Source: Alitta virens (lineage: Eukaryota; Annelida; Polychaeta; Phyllodocida; Nereididae). From it: a DNA stretch of 64,000 nt. The position numbers were made by a program, and so were the translations under genes. The stretch lies in the NCBI GenBank assembly GCA_932294295.1, contig OW028575.1:37946253-38010252 (forward strand), given 5' to 3'. The stretch's first letter is position 1; every line of letters starts with the position of its first letter. This document shows positions 11,700 through 23,362 of the stretch, piece after piece. The notes below the pieces were generated by a model that saw only the letters and a program-made list of their open reading frames with translations, did not search any database and was not told the DNA's origin.

Positions 11700-11990
11700 C
11701 TATTAAGTATAATGCACTTACTAATTAAGTTTACCTGATTTTAAAAGTAATGTCCAGTCATGGAAACCTGCATGTAAATGTGGTGCATGCTTGATCTGTG
11801 TTCTGTGATATTTAACTTATACAATGATTTTATACACCGTTTTGTTTTACATATGTCATTTGTAAATACTTTATTTCATTTTGTAAATACTCATCTTTCA
11901 TTTGTCGATTACAAGCACTTGTGCTTATGTTGTTTATTGTAAAATTTTATCGACTTTAAATAAAGCTTTACTTTACTTACTTACTTACTT
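11700..11990 (+). mobile_element. LINE 3' end with TTAC tail
   Basis: A plus-strand AT-rich untranslated region ends in GACTTTAAATAAAGC and then CTTTACTTTACTTACTTAC, a polyadenylation-type signal followed by a tetranucleotide tail. The last part matches the minus-strand element at 2775-2830 (GCTTATGTT, GACTTTAAATAAA), so both are the same LINE family with different tail units. The left boundary is uncertain. Confidence 0.6.
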
Positions 11991-12129
11991 ATCAGACCAC
12001 CGCTGTCAAAAATGGCACTGCACGATTATTGAGAGTAAAATGTACCAGTTGTTTGGAGCATCCAATAGATAGGATACATCTTACTCTCTACAGGAGTATC
12101 TTTTATCTGGATGTTTTGTCCACTTATTC

Positions 12130-12300
12130 AAGTAATCAAACTGACTCTCTCGGATGAGACGTTAAATTTGCGGTCCCTTGTACTCAGTGTCTATGCTGAG
12201 GCAAGTAAAAAGATCCCACCAATGGGGTAAATGTGTAATGGGGGCGGACTCCTCTCTCTGACCTCATCAATCAACCCTCGATAGCAGCAAGAACTTGCCT
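12130..12300 (+). repeat. SINE fragment (SINE-A-like body)
   Basis: GATGAGACGTTAAATTTGCG and GTCCC are followed by CAGTGTCTATGCTGAGGCAA and CCACCAATGGGGTAAATGTG, the same central words as the SINE at 48168-48455. The 3' part diverges from that family, so this may be a subfamily or a chimera. Confidence 0.55.
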
Positions 12301-12320
12301 TAGAGTGCTGCACTTTCCAC

Positions 12321-12379
12321 ATCTATATCTATCTATATATCTCTCTCTCTATCTCTCTATCTCTCTATCTCTCTATCTC

Positions 12380-12410
<31 letters not shown>

Positions 12411-12440
12411 CTCTATCTATCTATCTATCTATCTATCTAT
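12321..12440. repeat. ATCT/CTCT microsatellite
   Basis: Imperfect CTAT and CTCT tetranucleotide and dinucleotide units, about 120 bp. It directly follows a SINE fragment, so it may have grown from a SINE tail. Confidence 0.9.
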
Positions 12441-15249
12441 GGTAAAACATTCTTTCAGTTGACTACCAGATCTGCACTGTGTGATACTATACTATGTACA
12501 TTGTACACCGCCCTCCAAAAATATAATACCAGTTGAGCATGTATACACAGTGGTCAAAGTGGTCATACGGGTTTGAGGTCAGTAACTAGAGCTACTCACA
12601 CAGGGTAAGGACACATCTGCGACATTATTGTGTATGAATACTCCTACCGTGGCATGGCAAAAAGGCATGCAGATAATTGCGCTTATGTAATCAATATGGC
12701 CATCACGAAGATAGCGTGGGAAGTCCGGAAACAAGAGTTGAGCTAGGATTTCAGATTTCTTAGAGCTTATGGCGAACATTTCCATGTACACTGCATCTAA
12801 AATATTTATTTATTATTTAATATAATTGTTTAAATACATTTAAAATAACATATATCAGACGGATCACTGCAAGCAAACATCTATACACATTGCAGTATGT
12901 AATCTTAACCATTTTAGTAGATGATATCATAACAATATCATTAAACAGTATTACTTAGTGGAGGTGTGCCAGCTCAAACTGTCTTATATTTTATGTACCA
13001 CGCAACCGGATGTCACATATGCCAAATTATCCATCTCTGGTTCTAAATGCAATCTGGGAGATTATATTTTCCTTAAAATCTACGTAGGATATATTCCGTT
13101 TTATGTCTGTCCCTTTAATAACATCCTGTTTCCTGCCTCTGAACCAATCTAGCTACCCTCCAGTTAATGCATTAAATAACTCCTCGCACTTGCTTGCAAG
13201 GTTTGTGTATACTCAAAGCACATGTGTGATTAATTATAGTTAAAATAATAGTCCTTTTGCAAATAAGAAATGAAGAGTTTCAGTCGACTATTATGGACAT
13301 GAGACATTTTTGACAGAGAAACCCTCAGGGTTGTCTGTTACTTCATCCACTTCTCTGCCATGAGGGGTGAGGAGGTGGATTTAATTATTTTGTTGTAATC
13401 CGGCCACGGTTTGGGGAGCAAGTGGGAGGGTTCCAGAATGGACTTGAACTGAGCCACTAAGCATGCAGATGGCCGGTTACAGGACGAATTTTGGAAACAA
13501 CAGCCCATTCTTTAGAAAATTGGCAAAAATATGGCTAATTTTGTGGTATTGGGCCGATTTTACTGGAGCTTTGCTTACATTTCTGCGACAACTTCTGGTT
13601 GACTTCAGAGCGCTGTTTTGATCATGGTAAGTAAGGCCTTTAATTGCCACTCCAAAAATATCACGCTAAAGTCACTTTGTAATTAATTCACTAATCCCAC
13701 CTTAGTTTTGTATTAGTTTTGTCTGTTAGAGGCAGTTTTGGAGCTGTAGTGACTGTGGGAAGTCATTTAGTTGATCGTCGCGAAAACAGTTCTTGCCCAG
13801 TATGCAACCCGAGATCCACAAAAATGGCGGGAAATGCCGTGAGTTGGATCCCAAGTTGATCACCAGTGTACCCCGCAGGCCTGGCATACCAATTGAATAC
13901 TGCTAATGCCAATAGGGTGCTCAAAAGGTGTGAACCTGAAGAGATAATTGTCAGCAGTAATCCTGTATTAAATTGCAATTCAGCTTAGTAGCCTGTTGTC
14001 AAGAAATTATTATATGTAAAACTGGATTATCACTTTTCAAAAGAATAAGGTAGATTTTTTATATAACCATAATTACTAAATGGCAGTTAACATGGTCAAG
14101 AGTAAATGGCAATTTAATGCAGTTAGGATCCTACCATGACAAGTATTAGTATGTCGTTATGCTAATTGCCTTTTAGCTGCAAAAATGCATTTAGCTGAGA
14201 ATTTACTGTAGCACTTCTAATTCATACATTATTTCATTTCATTGATTAATCAACTTCGCATTATTTTATTGAAAATTTTTTACTAGTCTTGAGAGCTTAA
14301 CATTGTCTTACTTATATCAGTTTCTGTGTCATGTTTTTATTTCCTAACACTCTATTTAATTGATTTACAAGTATATATAAACAAATGCAATGTAATATAG
14401 GCAGATGTAACCAAGCGAGGCGATCTAGCAAGAAAACTATATAATAACAATTATAGTTGTCTCCAGCTATGTTTTCAATTTGTTGCTGCATATAGTTTCA
14501 CCTAGCTCTATAGAGCCAGATTATTATTATATCTTATTCTTAAAAAAGGTACATAAACTATCGCAGTATATATCACAGATAAAATCAGGTGGTATAAAAA
14601 AAAAAAAAATGATAAGATACATAAAATGATATGCCCAAACCTTTATGTAAATAAGGTATATAAGCAGCTTGTTCAGCTGGTCTGACCTACACTTTCAAGC
14701 CACCCAGAAAACTAGCTACTGTGAGCACTACTGTGCACGGAATTCCGTTGTATTCTGTACCACAACCGTAACACCCCCCCCCCCTCTAACCCCCCCCCCC
14801 CCCAAAGCACTCAGATCTAGGCAATTCCATCTGAAGCTCGTGATGATGTGCTCTCATTCTGGGGGCAGCTATCTTTGATGTGCAAGTTCCTTAGCAGTAT
14901 ACGATAGTCCCAGCCTGCAGCCAGCCCTTTCATCACTTAATATGGACACCAAAGATTTGTGGACAGCCAGTAATGAAGTGGCTGGCCAAACGGCTGACCA
15001 TGCGCAAAGGCTGGCTGCCGCAAGGGACAATGGTCACTGAATGGTCATCTGAAATGGTCAGTCACATAAGCGTCTCTTGCCCCCTGCATGACTCCCTTGC
15101 ATGGCTCTTTGTGACCTCACTATAGCACTTTGTGACCTTGTCATGAAAGTATTGGAGCCCTGTGACAGGGTGCACAGCTTAGGTCGCGTTAATCTTTACT
15201 ATAACTGTTTTGTTATTAATACTGTATCCTTCTATATAGCTGGTCTAAC
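12441..15249. other. Noncoding stretch with E2F/YY1-like site
   Basis: No gene recognised. Items seen: a donor-like ATGGTAAGTAAG at about 13624-13635 with an acceptor-like CTTCAG about 20 bp earlier, too close together to be trusted; an E2F/YY1-like site at 13821-13838; two C runs near 14776-14803; and an A run near 14597. Confidence 0.4.
13821..13838 (+). promoter_or_regulatory. E2F/YY1-like site
   Basis: AAAATGGCGGGAAATGCC contains GGCGGGAAA, a good E2F half-site match, overlapping AAAATGGCGG, a YY1-type core. Such overlaps are common in TATA-less promoters. No initiator, exon or open frame is seen close by. Confidence 0.3.
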
Positions 15250-15251
15250 TA

Positions 15252-15562
15252 CAGTTAGTTTAATAAAATATGGTTGACTCTAGACGGCTGGAGCTACTGA
15301 TTCCTGGCTGTAGCTATAGATGGCTAAAGCCAGTTGCTTCTGTCTACTTCTATCTAATAGTCGGCTTACACCATTGAAAAAAAAATTAACTGGTAAATGT
15401 AAGAAATTCATCTAATATATCAAATATGTGCTTTTAGATCCGGCTTTGAGTAGACAGCTATAGTCAGACAGTTCCGTTTAGTGGCAGGTAGCATCGTATA
15501 GTAAAAGCTGTCTAGCTTTGTTTAGGTTCAATATGCCAGGCCGTTTTTAATTAAACTAACTG
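15252..15562 (+). mobile_element. MITE-1 copy, TA-flanked
   Basis: A 311-bp element with terminal inverted repeats CAGTTAGTTTAAT. It is flanked by TA on both sides (15250-15251, 15563-15564), the target duplication of Tc1/mariner-type transposons. There is no open frame. Three more copies lie at 23363-23610, 26561-26829 and 35099-35415, sharing internal blocks such as GACTCTAGACGGCTG and GTTCCGTTTAGTGGCAGGTA. Confidence 0.85.
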
Positions 15563-15684
15563 TAGCTATCTTGAGATTAAGGTATCAAATTTCTCACCCA
15601 CTGAAAGAAGAAATTAAAATGTTTAGTCAGTTATGACATTTTGGCTACACGGGTCATTAAAACAAAATACATATTATGATTGTA

Positions 15685-15827
15685 CACGGCTAAATGTGCC
15701 ACGTGCATTTTCCATGAGAAGGATAAAAACATGGAAAACGCATGGTTTTTGCCTAATTAAAATGAGGTGAAAACCATGCGTTTATCCAAACGCATGGAAA
15801 ATGCACAGTATAGCACATTCGGCCATG
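15685..15827. mobile_element. TA-flanked palindromic element
   Basis: The two halves are near-perfect inverted copies: CACGGCTAAATGTGC, CATTTTCCATG and CGCATGGTTTT on the left are mirrored on the right. TA sits at both ends (15683-15684, 15828-15829). It is a 143-bp foldback MITE without coding capacity, with AT-rich DNA between the arms. Confidence 0.75.
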
Positions 15828-16175
15828 TAATGCAAATACAACATGATTGCATGAGAGGTAGTCAAAGAATTCACATTGAACGAAACTAAATATTGCTTTT
15901 GTTTTTATTTTGTCTAACATTTTATTTTATTTTTCAGTGTAATAAAATAAATGAGGAGAGGCTAAAAAAAAATAATATAATGGGATTTTTTTTTTTCCCG
16001 ACCTTCTGTCAATCCTTGTCTGGTGACATATTACTTAGTCTGATGCCTGGATAGTCTGGCATAGATCATATATTCGTCACAGAAACAAGGCTTTATAAAA
16101 TAGAGCAATATTGTCATGGAGACAGTACATAATGCAAATTAAACAGGAAGAAGAATGCTTTTTTTCACCTTTTCG

Positions 16176-16522
16176 ATCTGTCTATCTATCTATCGTTCTA
16201 TCGTGCTTTCTATCGTTGTATCGTTCTATCTGTCTATCTATTTATCCATCCATCTATCTATCTATCCATCTATCCATCTAATTATCTATCTAACTATCTA
16301 CCTATCTATCTATATATCTATCTATCCATCTATCCATATTCATCTAATTATCTATTTATCTATCTATCTATTGTTCTTTCTATCTATCTATCCATCTATC
16401 AATCTGATTATCTACCTATCTACCTATCTACCTATCTATCTATCTATCTATCTATCTGTCTATCTGTCTGTCTCTATCTATCTATCTATCCATCTATCCA
16501 TCTATCTATTTATCTATCTATC
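16176..16522. repeat. ATCT microsatellite (350 bp)
   Basis: Imperfect CTAT units with CCAT, CTGT and TTAT variants. The 140-codon frame across it (Leu/Ile/Ser/Tyr only) is a by-product of the repeat, not a gene. Confidence 0.95.
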
Positions 16523-18155
16523 GGAGGAGCTCAGTTGCGGTCACCACAATAAGTTACGTAATGACTGTTGCCACTAGTTAGTGTTTTGTTGACCATAAAC
16601 ACGCCACTGATGTAACTTCTGTTGTAGGAATAACAGGGCAATGTTTTGATTAGTGCATTAAAAATGTTAGGTTAGAATGGTTTTCTAGAGGTTATTAGAT
16701 GTAATTTTTCAACTAATTTGTAAAGATTTGGATGTAGGTTAAAATTTTGCCGAACATGTGAAGCATCATCGTGACTTTCACACTATAAAAAGTTTACCTA
16801 AAATAATAATGGACACGTTATATATTATTTATCTTTTTTAATGACCTGAACTTTTACTAATAAATTATAACAACCAATGAGTCATACAGATTGTTCCAAA
16901 CATGTGCTTGAAAAACATGGGAAAATAGTTGGAAGGATTCAAGTGGAACATACAACTGTCCCATCCACTTGTGGGTAATATGGGTAGGTGGACACAGCTG
17001 GGAGAAGTTATGTCATTAACAATGATCATTTTTTCCCCCTGTTGGAGTTAGAGCAGACGACTGCACCACCTGGTGGAACTTAAGGAAAGCAGATGACAAA
17101 TGATGAGAGTGGCGACGTCTGGTGGCAGTCCTAGTCATATTGCATTGATCGGATGACAAGCACTACTGGCAGAGCCCCCTATAATCTGTGCAATGAATGA
17201 TCGATGACATCATGAAAGAACTCCACATCTAGCATCAGGCTGACATTAGGCCAACAAGAGACCAATGGGTTTGCTTGCTGCTACCCCCCCCCCCCCCCCC
17301 CTACATTCCCTCTTCCGCATTCCGTTGCAACGGGTAGACTAGTCTTGGAATTCTGTTATAGGGTGTGTGCAATAGTTATATTCCGAATAGGAGGGAGTTC
17401 ACTAACACTTTCGTTGGTTATATCTCGAAGGGTTCTGGTGGCTCCATGCTATTATCCCCGAAAGATTTGTTCTCTTATATCAAATATATCTATTATAAAA
17501 ATTAACTTTTTTAATGGGCTTTTTCACTCGTTACATTGTTTATGTATTGTTGAGTCAAAAGATATTACATCGCAAGCAAAAACAAAAGGAAAAATTGTAC
17601 TATTGTGTTTTCCTGAAATCCATTATACTATTAAAAAAACTAAAAAAGGTCTTTGTTCTGACCAAGCCTTGTTATCGTTGTCTCAGTAATACTTAAAAAA
17701 GATTGTAGTAAAAAAATAGAAAAAGGATTTTTAGAGATTATATATTACATTGCAGTATTATTAGGCTATTGTGTTGGAACATAATGGAAATTGTAGATAT
17801 TGCAAATATTGAATTTAAAATGGCCATATATGTCTATAAGTGGAAAATGAGCGCTGCATGGTTCATTTTGGGAAGTTAATCTGAGCATTCGCCCACAATC
17901 AAAATTTCCGATATCATTTCTATATTTTGACCTATAAACTACTTTATGGTATATGCTGAACCATGCAAGACATGGAAACCATTCAATTATGTTAGACGAA
18001 TATAAAACACAAAATTTGCCAAATTCTTTTTGATGAAGCACGGAAATTAAATTCCTTTTTATCTATTTATTTAATGTGTATATCCAGGATAGAATTTCAT
18101 AATACATTTTCTACTATTGCTTCTGTAATTAATACATCGGATGTTATATCCGTTT
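16523..18155. other. Noncoding stretch
   Basis: Holds a C run near 17285-17301, the second copy of the hairpin repeat at 17380-17436, and near 17045-17120 two GGTGG-type words. Open frames of 60-114 codons at 17345-17696 are AT-rich and unrecognised. Confidence 0.4.
17380..17436. repeat. Dispersed hairpin repeat (copy 2)
   Basis: GAGGGAGTTCACTAACAC and GTTGGTTATATC match the repeat at 11172-11215 in order and spacing. Confidence 0.5.
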
Positions 18156-18886
18156 TTATGCAATGCACTGGCAATATGAGTACATGCTATTTATACAAAG
18201 CATGTATACTGTGCAATAATTGTGTAAATGTCAAGAATTGCATACAATATTGGTAAATTACCAATTTTTAAAATAATTAGATAACTAACATTTTGCACTT
18301 TTGTTGCAATGAAATGGAGATGATATTTAGCGTAGATAAGATTAAATACCTTAGTGCAGTTAAATCTAAATAGATAGCATCTTGTTATGTGATTTATACG
18401 GAGCCGTGGAGTTCTCCACAAGATGGCCGCCGCTATTAATACATTATACAATTGTGTAATTGTTTTGTACCAGTGAATCCCATCCAAGTGTCAATAAAAT
18501 GTTCAGTTATTATATTCCCCAATTACGAATCACAGGAAAAATAGCACTCCGTCTACAATTAATCTAATTGATTGATATCTCAAATCAAGAAAGATGACGA
18601 ACGTAGCTTTCAGAAAATGTTTAATTTTTAACAATAGGACGAAAACTGACGAAGTTATGATTTCTAGCGTGACACCGAAGACACTACTGCAGGCCCCGCC
18701 CACTTTTGGCTCCCTACCAATCCCAGCGCAGCGTGGCTGGCTAACTGTTGTACATGAGGATTTGTACAACAGCGTACCTAATGCTGGTGTGTGGTACAAA
18801 AAATAATTCGTGACTCGCTAACAATGTTTTGCAAGGCAAGGCTTTGTATAAATAGCATGTACTCATATTGCCAGTGCATTGCATAA
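18156..18886. repeat. Perfect 45-bp inverted repeat, 641-bp interior
   Basis: The 45 bases at 18156-18200 are the exact reverse complement of 18842-18886. Similarity stops abruptly at both sides. The 15-mer AAGCATGTATACTGT also occurs twice in direct orientation, beside the left arm (18199-18213) and 50 bp outside the right arm (18936-18950). The interior has no transposase-like frame. It may be a non-autonomous DNA transposon with 45-bp termini, or a local inversion/duplication. No clear target duplication is seen. Confidence 0.8.
18418..18433 (+). promoter_or_regulatory. YY1-like site
   Basis: ACAAGATGGCCGCCGC is close to the YY1 consensus and follows a small perfect inverted repeat GTGGAG-TT-CTCCAC. 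It lies inside the 45-bp inverted-repeat unit. Confidence 0.25.
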
Positions 18887-19929
18887 TTTCGCAGTTGTAA
18901 TGTTTTTTTTATGTCCTGTACCATCAGAATAATGCTAAGCATGTATACTGTATGCAAACATGGAAGTGCCCAAGTCACACCAAGGTCAAATATGTTCGTA
19001 TTAATGAATAGCTGAGAGACTTTTTAAATCATATGTGGCCGGTGGCATGTCTGAAGGGAGTGTGGCTGATGAATTTCTAAGACAAGGAGTTATCTCGAAA
19101 AGAATGGTACGACTCAATTTGGGAGTCAGATCAGGGAAGGAAAGCCAGCGCCCCTTGCGCTTCAACGATTACTAAAGGTGCCCCCAGAGGGAGCCAAAGG
19201 GAGCCAGGGAGGGCAGGAGAAATAACGAGGGCCATTGCGCATGTCTGTCCAGCAGTTACCACCCCTAGGTCACCCTCCTCAACTGCGCATGCGCTCTTAT
19301 AGGTCCTTCCTGCTACAGGCTAGGTATCCATGACCTCAATATGACTGCGGTAACTGGCATCAGAATGATCAGATAGACCTAACCATGCCCAGTATAAAGT
19401 GTATTATGTATATGTCTTGTCTCAGTGCTATGGAGAAAATATTAATTTTTCACATTGTTCACCACATATTATAATTCTGTATCAACTATGGCCGTAATAC
19501 CCACAAAAGGCACATCTATGCTATTTTAGACATATTATGACTAAGTCTTAAGCATGTAGGTGCAGTATTGTTCGAGTTCTACTCTGGAAACAACAACAAA
19601 TATAATTTTTATCATTTTCCTCGATTTTGTAAAACATAGGTAAGACATGTCAATGAGACCATCAAAAGGCACAACTAGACCACAAAGACAACTAGATACC
19701 AAATTATATGCTTCGGAAAAAGTGTGCCGCCGGCCAATCAGCCCGCCCACCCGCCTGCCCCCCGGTTTTATGGACAACTTTTGAACAAAGTAATAACTAC
19801 AATTCCTCCGGCAAATGTTTTTGCCGAGTAAAGACCAAAATCATTCAAAAATGTAAAAAAGTGTTTTTACAATTAATTTGCTAATCTAACATTAGCTGCC
19901 TTTTTTCCAGCTAAAACACGACACAAAGA
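18887..19929. other. Noncoding, CpG-rich island at 19.1-19.3 kb
   Basis: From about 19130 to 19320 the DNA is GC-richer, with GCCCCCAGAGGGAGCC near 19181 (CTCF-like) and TGCGCATGCGCT near 19284 (NRF1-like, one mismatch). No coding frame is recognised. Confidence 0.4.
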
Positions 19930-20440
19930 TAAACATTGATTACATCACTGTGTGGATAATCCTAAATGACAAAGTGTTTTAAAAAACTGAAAACTCCCGA
20001 AGGTAAATTGAAAAAACTAAAGTGTTCAATGGTTTCTGTTAAATCAAATTTGACTGTGTATAACCTATTTGATTTTTTATAAATCCATTGGTTCCTCTGA
20101 ACAACCAAATTCATCCTCGTTCTGAAGACCCACACTACAGTAGGTCAGTTGTACCGATGCTTCAGAATTTTTATATACAGCTGTACAGCACCCAAAAATC
20201 ACTGGGCTGTCAATAAACATTAAACTCCACCCACAAAATAAAAAAGACAAAATGATTTACTTTTTTTTCCAATGAAGTCAGGTATGTTACGCAATTGTTA
20301 AGTGAGCCCTTAAAGTCGTTGATTGTCAACAATTAGACGTAACTGCCTGTTGTGCAAAGTTGACAACTGCCTATCAAGAAAATCATAACATTGCTAAAAG
20401 TGAAATGAGTTTCTTTAAATTTTATTTGTCAAAATAGTCT
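19930..20440. repeat. Dispersed repeat family 3 (longest copy)
   Basis: The left part (19930-20070) resembles 57150-57310 in the same direction: TTACATCACTG, GGATAAT, AAGTGT and AAATCAAATTTGAC recur in order. The right part (20190-20440) resembles 30259-30440 in the opposite direction: TTGATTGTCAACAAT, TTACGCAAT and AACTCCACCCACA recur in order. This looks like an old interspersed element seen here in its longest form. Its class is unknown, with no coding frame and no terminal repeats found. Confidence 0.5.
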
Positions 20441-20994
20441 ATGGCACGTGTCCCTCTTAATTGTCTACTTTAAGGATGTACAATATTTATGTAATAAATT
20501 AAATCATATATTTTTTCTACATACTGCAGCAGCCTCTCAAAGTCCGTTAGCTCGGAGAATCACTTTTCACATCAAATTTGCCCTGTCGCAACAGCAAAAA
20601 CAATCTTTGGGGCCTTCATTGATAAAACTCGCGGAAGTTTGCAAAAATGGCTTTAAATTATGACTAATTTCGTTTTTGCACAATTTTATCTCGAATTAAA
20701 TTTCCAATTGAACATTAAAAATGGCTGATTGTACCATTTTCATTTATAAATTAAATTCATATTGACATATCTATATCATCCATAGCATTACTTTTATCAG
20801 CACTGTTTCTGATGAAAATTAATTAAAAATCCGTGAGAAGTCCGTCAGAATTTTCTCGATTTTAGAAAAATACAACCCTGATAACGACTTTAAGCCGATG
20901 TAACATGCTATCTTGGAACGAATATAAAAATTACACTTTTCGTAATTTCTGCAAAATTTTTAACAAACTTATAAGACTGTTTGTTACCCAGTCT
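20441..20994. other. AT-rich noncoding stretch
   Basis: Nothing recognisable; short frames only. Confidence 0.4.
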
Positions 20995-21125
20995 CAATGT
21001 CTCATTGGTATGACCAGCTGCCAGAGGCAGATGCGCAGAATAAGATTATAAGGCTTGTAGTCCACACCATGTTACTTAATCATCTACCCAAATGTGGGGT
21101 CTTTCAAGTGCTTGCCTTCCCTTCA
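20995..21125 (-). repeat. SINE-A copy, minus strand
   Basis: Begins with the tail words CAATGTCTCATTGG, then GACCAGCTGCCAGAGGCAGA, then ATAAGGCTTGTAGTCCACACC. This is the complement of the family at 48168-48455. The CATTGAGA-type tail is visible at its left edge. Confidence 0.6.
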
Positions 21126-22386
21126 GCAGAGCTGGCCAATTAACCATTATTAGTCCAACCAGCTACTTATCGGGACCCCATGAAATAAATGGTGGTATGT
21201 ACATATCCAAGGAGTGTATTTGAAGCAAACATTTATCATTTTCATTTTAATGGAGGGCTTACTTGCTTCAATGTTAACTATGCCATTTCCTGTATAGAAG
21301 CTTGTAAAAAAACAGGAAAGAAGTGAAAAGGCCATGTCTGAGACAGGATGCCTTTATTCCAGCCAGTTTCATTCATATTTATTAGAGATATGGAGACGCC
21401 TTGCAGCAATCCCCACTGTCCTTCCTAAGGTCTGATGCTTTGGCCGTCCTTGAGATATCAGGGTCACTCATGAATATCATGGCAACCAAGTGCCTCTGTC
21501 TTCCTTCCTTTTGTCCAGGAATTTTCATGATTTGCATAAGATGTTTCTGAACCTTCTACTCTTGTAATAAAAAGAAGTTGTTTTCTTGGTTTCGAGATTT
21601 TAATTGCATACTGTAAAGAATCGAAATGATCTGATCAATACAGTAGGAATTTATCATTTAATTTATTATGAGTAAGTGGCTTTGGCCATGAGATGGTGGT
21701 TGTAGAGTGCTTAGCCTGATGACTGGGACTGCTCAGTTTCAAAGTAGTATACTCATCAGGGGGTTGAGAAAGGTGCATGCTTGAACATATCTGTCCATGA
21801 GGTAATTGCATGCAGTTCAGTTTAACTCGTTGATAGCAGACTCAAAACCCAGTACATTTAATTTAAGTAAAATACTCTACAACAAGTGCATATTACAAGT
21901 CTGGGTCCAAAGTTATCCTTATTCAGATATCTGAATGACTGGCAGTGACTTTTGCAGGAATAAGAATGACACAAGGCAACAAGACAGATGGGAAAGTGGG
22001 TGGGTGGGAGTCGTGTAATAGGATGGTAGTTATAAGAAGGGGCCACCCTGATATCTTGTTGAGGATTGACCCCACATCTTGCTGGGCCCTTCGTCACCCT
22101 CACGCACCCTGCTGCCCTGACTGCTTTGACTGCCCTGACATAGGGTGCTGACCTGGACCCCCTGAATGATTGCCAATTTATGCCTAAACAGTGCTCCCCA
22201 GTCGGTCCTGCTTCGCCTATCTGTCATTTCTACGTTGCTTGCCAATCCTACAAATTGCACAACCCCCCCCCCCTCCCCCACCCTCAAACCATTGCTGTTG
22301 AATTGTATGTCTTTGCTCATATATATTTACAATATACATGTCATCACTCGGGTAATCAAAAGCCTTTTTCGAAGAAGTCTACAATG
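21126..22386. other. Noncoding stretch
   Basis: No recognisable gene. A C run lies at about 22262-22273. Two overlapping frames of about 70-110 codons near 22030-22507 have no domain signature. Confidence 0.4.
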
Positions 22387-22454
22387 TAACTTACTTACTT
22401 ACTTACTTACTTACTTGCTGACTTACTTGCTTGCTTACTTACTTACTTATTTAC
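22387..22454. repeat. TTAC microsatellite
   Basis: About 17 imperfect ACTT/GCTT units. Unlike the tract at 11960 it is not preceded by AATAAA, so a LINE origin is unproven. Confidence 0.85.
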
Positions 22455-23312
22455 GCAGCATTTGGCAGCCATACTCTGCATGCGATTTACCAGGCATGGC
22501 TGCATAAATATTCACACAAATTCCTTAATAAGCAAACTCTGCCTTAACCATGGGTTACATTGTGCAAACCACTTTGGAATGTATTGTTCTTTCATTGTTC
22601 TTGCGGCTTAATGAAGCGGATAAGTTTGTATTACCTTAATATTTGCTAAGCTGCTCGTTAGCACAGGGCATTGGTTTTGTAATATGGCAACTTTTGACAT
22701 CACCACTGACCATGATGTTTTTGCGGTTCAACAAGGTAATAATGATGTCGTGTCCAAAACACACAAAACGTTGATAAAACATGGCCAAAGAGTACACAAA
22801 CTGAAAACGAACTTTAAAGATTTCTTCAAAAGGACCTTTTATTTCTGAGCATTGTTAAATTTCGTGACGTTAAACATCGTGAATTTTGTGGCAAGATTAA
22901 GTTCAACAACACAAATCCTCACCTTGCCTGTCATCTACACAACGTCAAGGTGTCACTCGCTCAAGCGTCACTTTACCATTTGAGCTGGACTTGTGGAGGA
23001 TTGCATTTGCTGCCATCCATTCTTGGGCCAATGAATAGACTTGAAGGTACTGTCCTCTGGCGGAAAAAAAACATGGGTATTGGCCAATCACAGACCTGCT
23101 AATACCATGACGCTATGACACCATATTCTAAATATAGCAAAGCCTTTTCTGATTGTGCAATAAATTTCTGTTGCATCCAATCAGAAAGGAAATGAATAAC
23201 CAAACAAATGTTGGTCATTCAGGGAAAAGGAAACAGGTCGCTGTGCCAGCTCCATGCACAGCAATCTTTGCTGACAGGAAAATGCTTGCATTTATGTTTA
23301 TTTACAATAGAG
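22455..23312. other. Noncoding stretch
   Basis: No gene or repeat family recognised. Confidence 0.4.
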
Positions 23313-23360
23313 CTGAGAGTCATTGATTCACATGACCACCACTGGAGTTTAGTTTCCAAG
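23313..23360 (+). mobile_element. Half copy of the CAGCCAAATTCA foldback
   Basis: Matches the right arm of the element at 10323-10515 (GAGAGTC, GATTCACATGAC, CTGGAGTTTAG, TTTCCAA) and stops where MITE-1 begins at 23363. The missing remainder is not found on the other side of the MITE. Confidence 0.5.
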
Positions 23361-23362
23361 TG

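Noticed and set aside
13560..13635. Tiny exon before the donor-like GTAAGTAAG
   Set aside because: The only acceptor nearby leaves about 20 bp, and no upstream partner is seen; probably chance.
16155..16577. 140-codon frame of Ile/Tyr/Leu/Ser
   Set aside because: It is a translation of an ATCT microsatellite.
18500..18830. Transposon with ACGAAT ends inside the 45-bp inverted repeat
   Set aside because: The two end sequences match over only a few bases and no target duplication is visible.
22030..22507. Overlapping 96-113-codon frames on both strands
   Set aside because: No domain; one includes the TTAC microsatellite and the other includes a poly(C) run.
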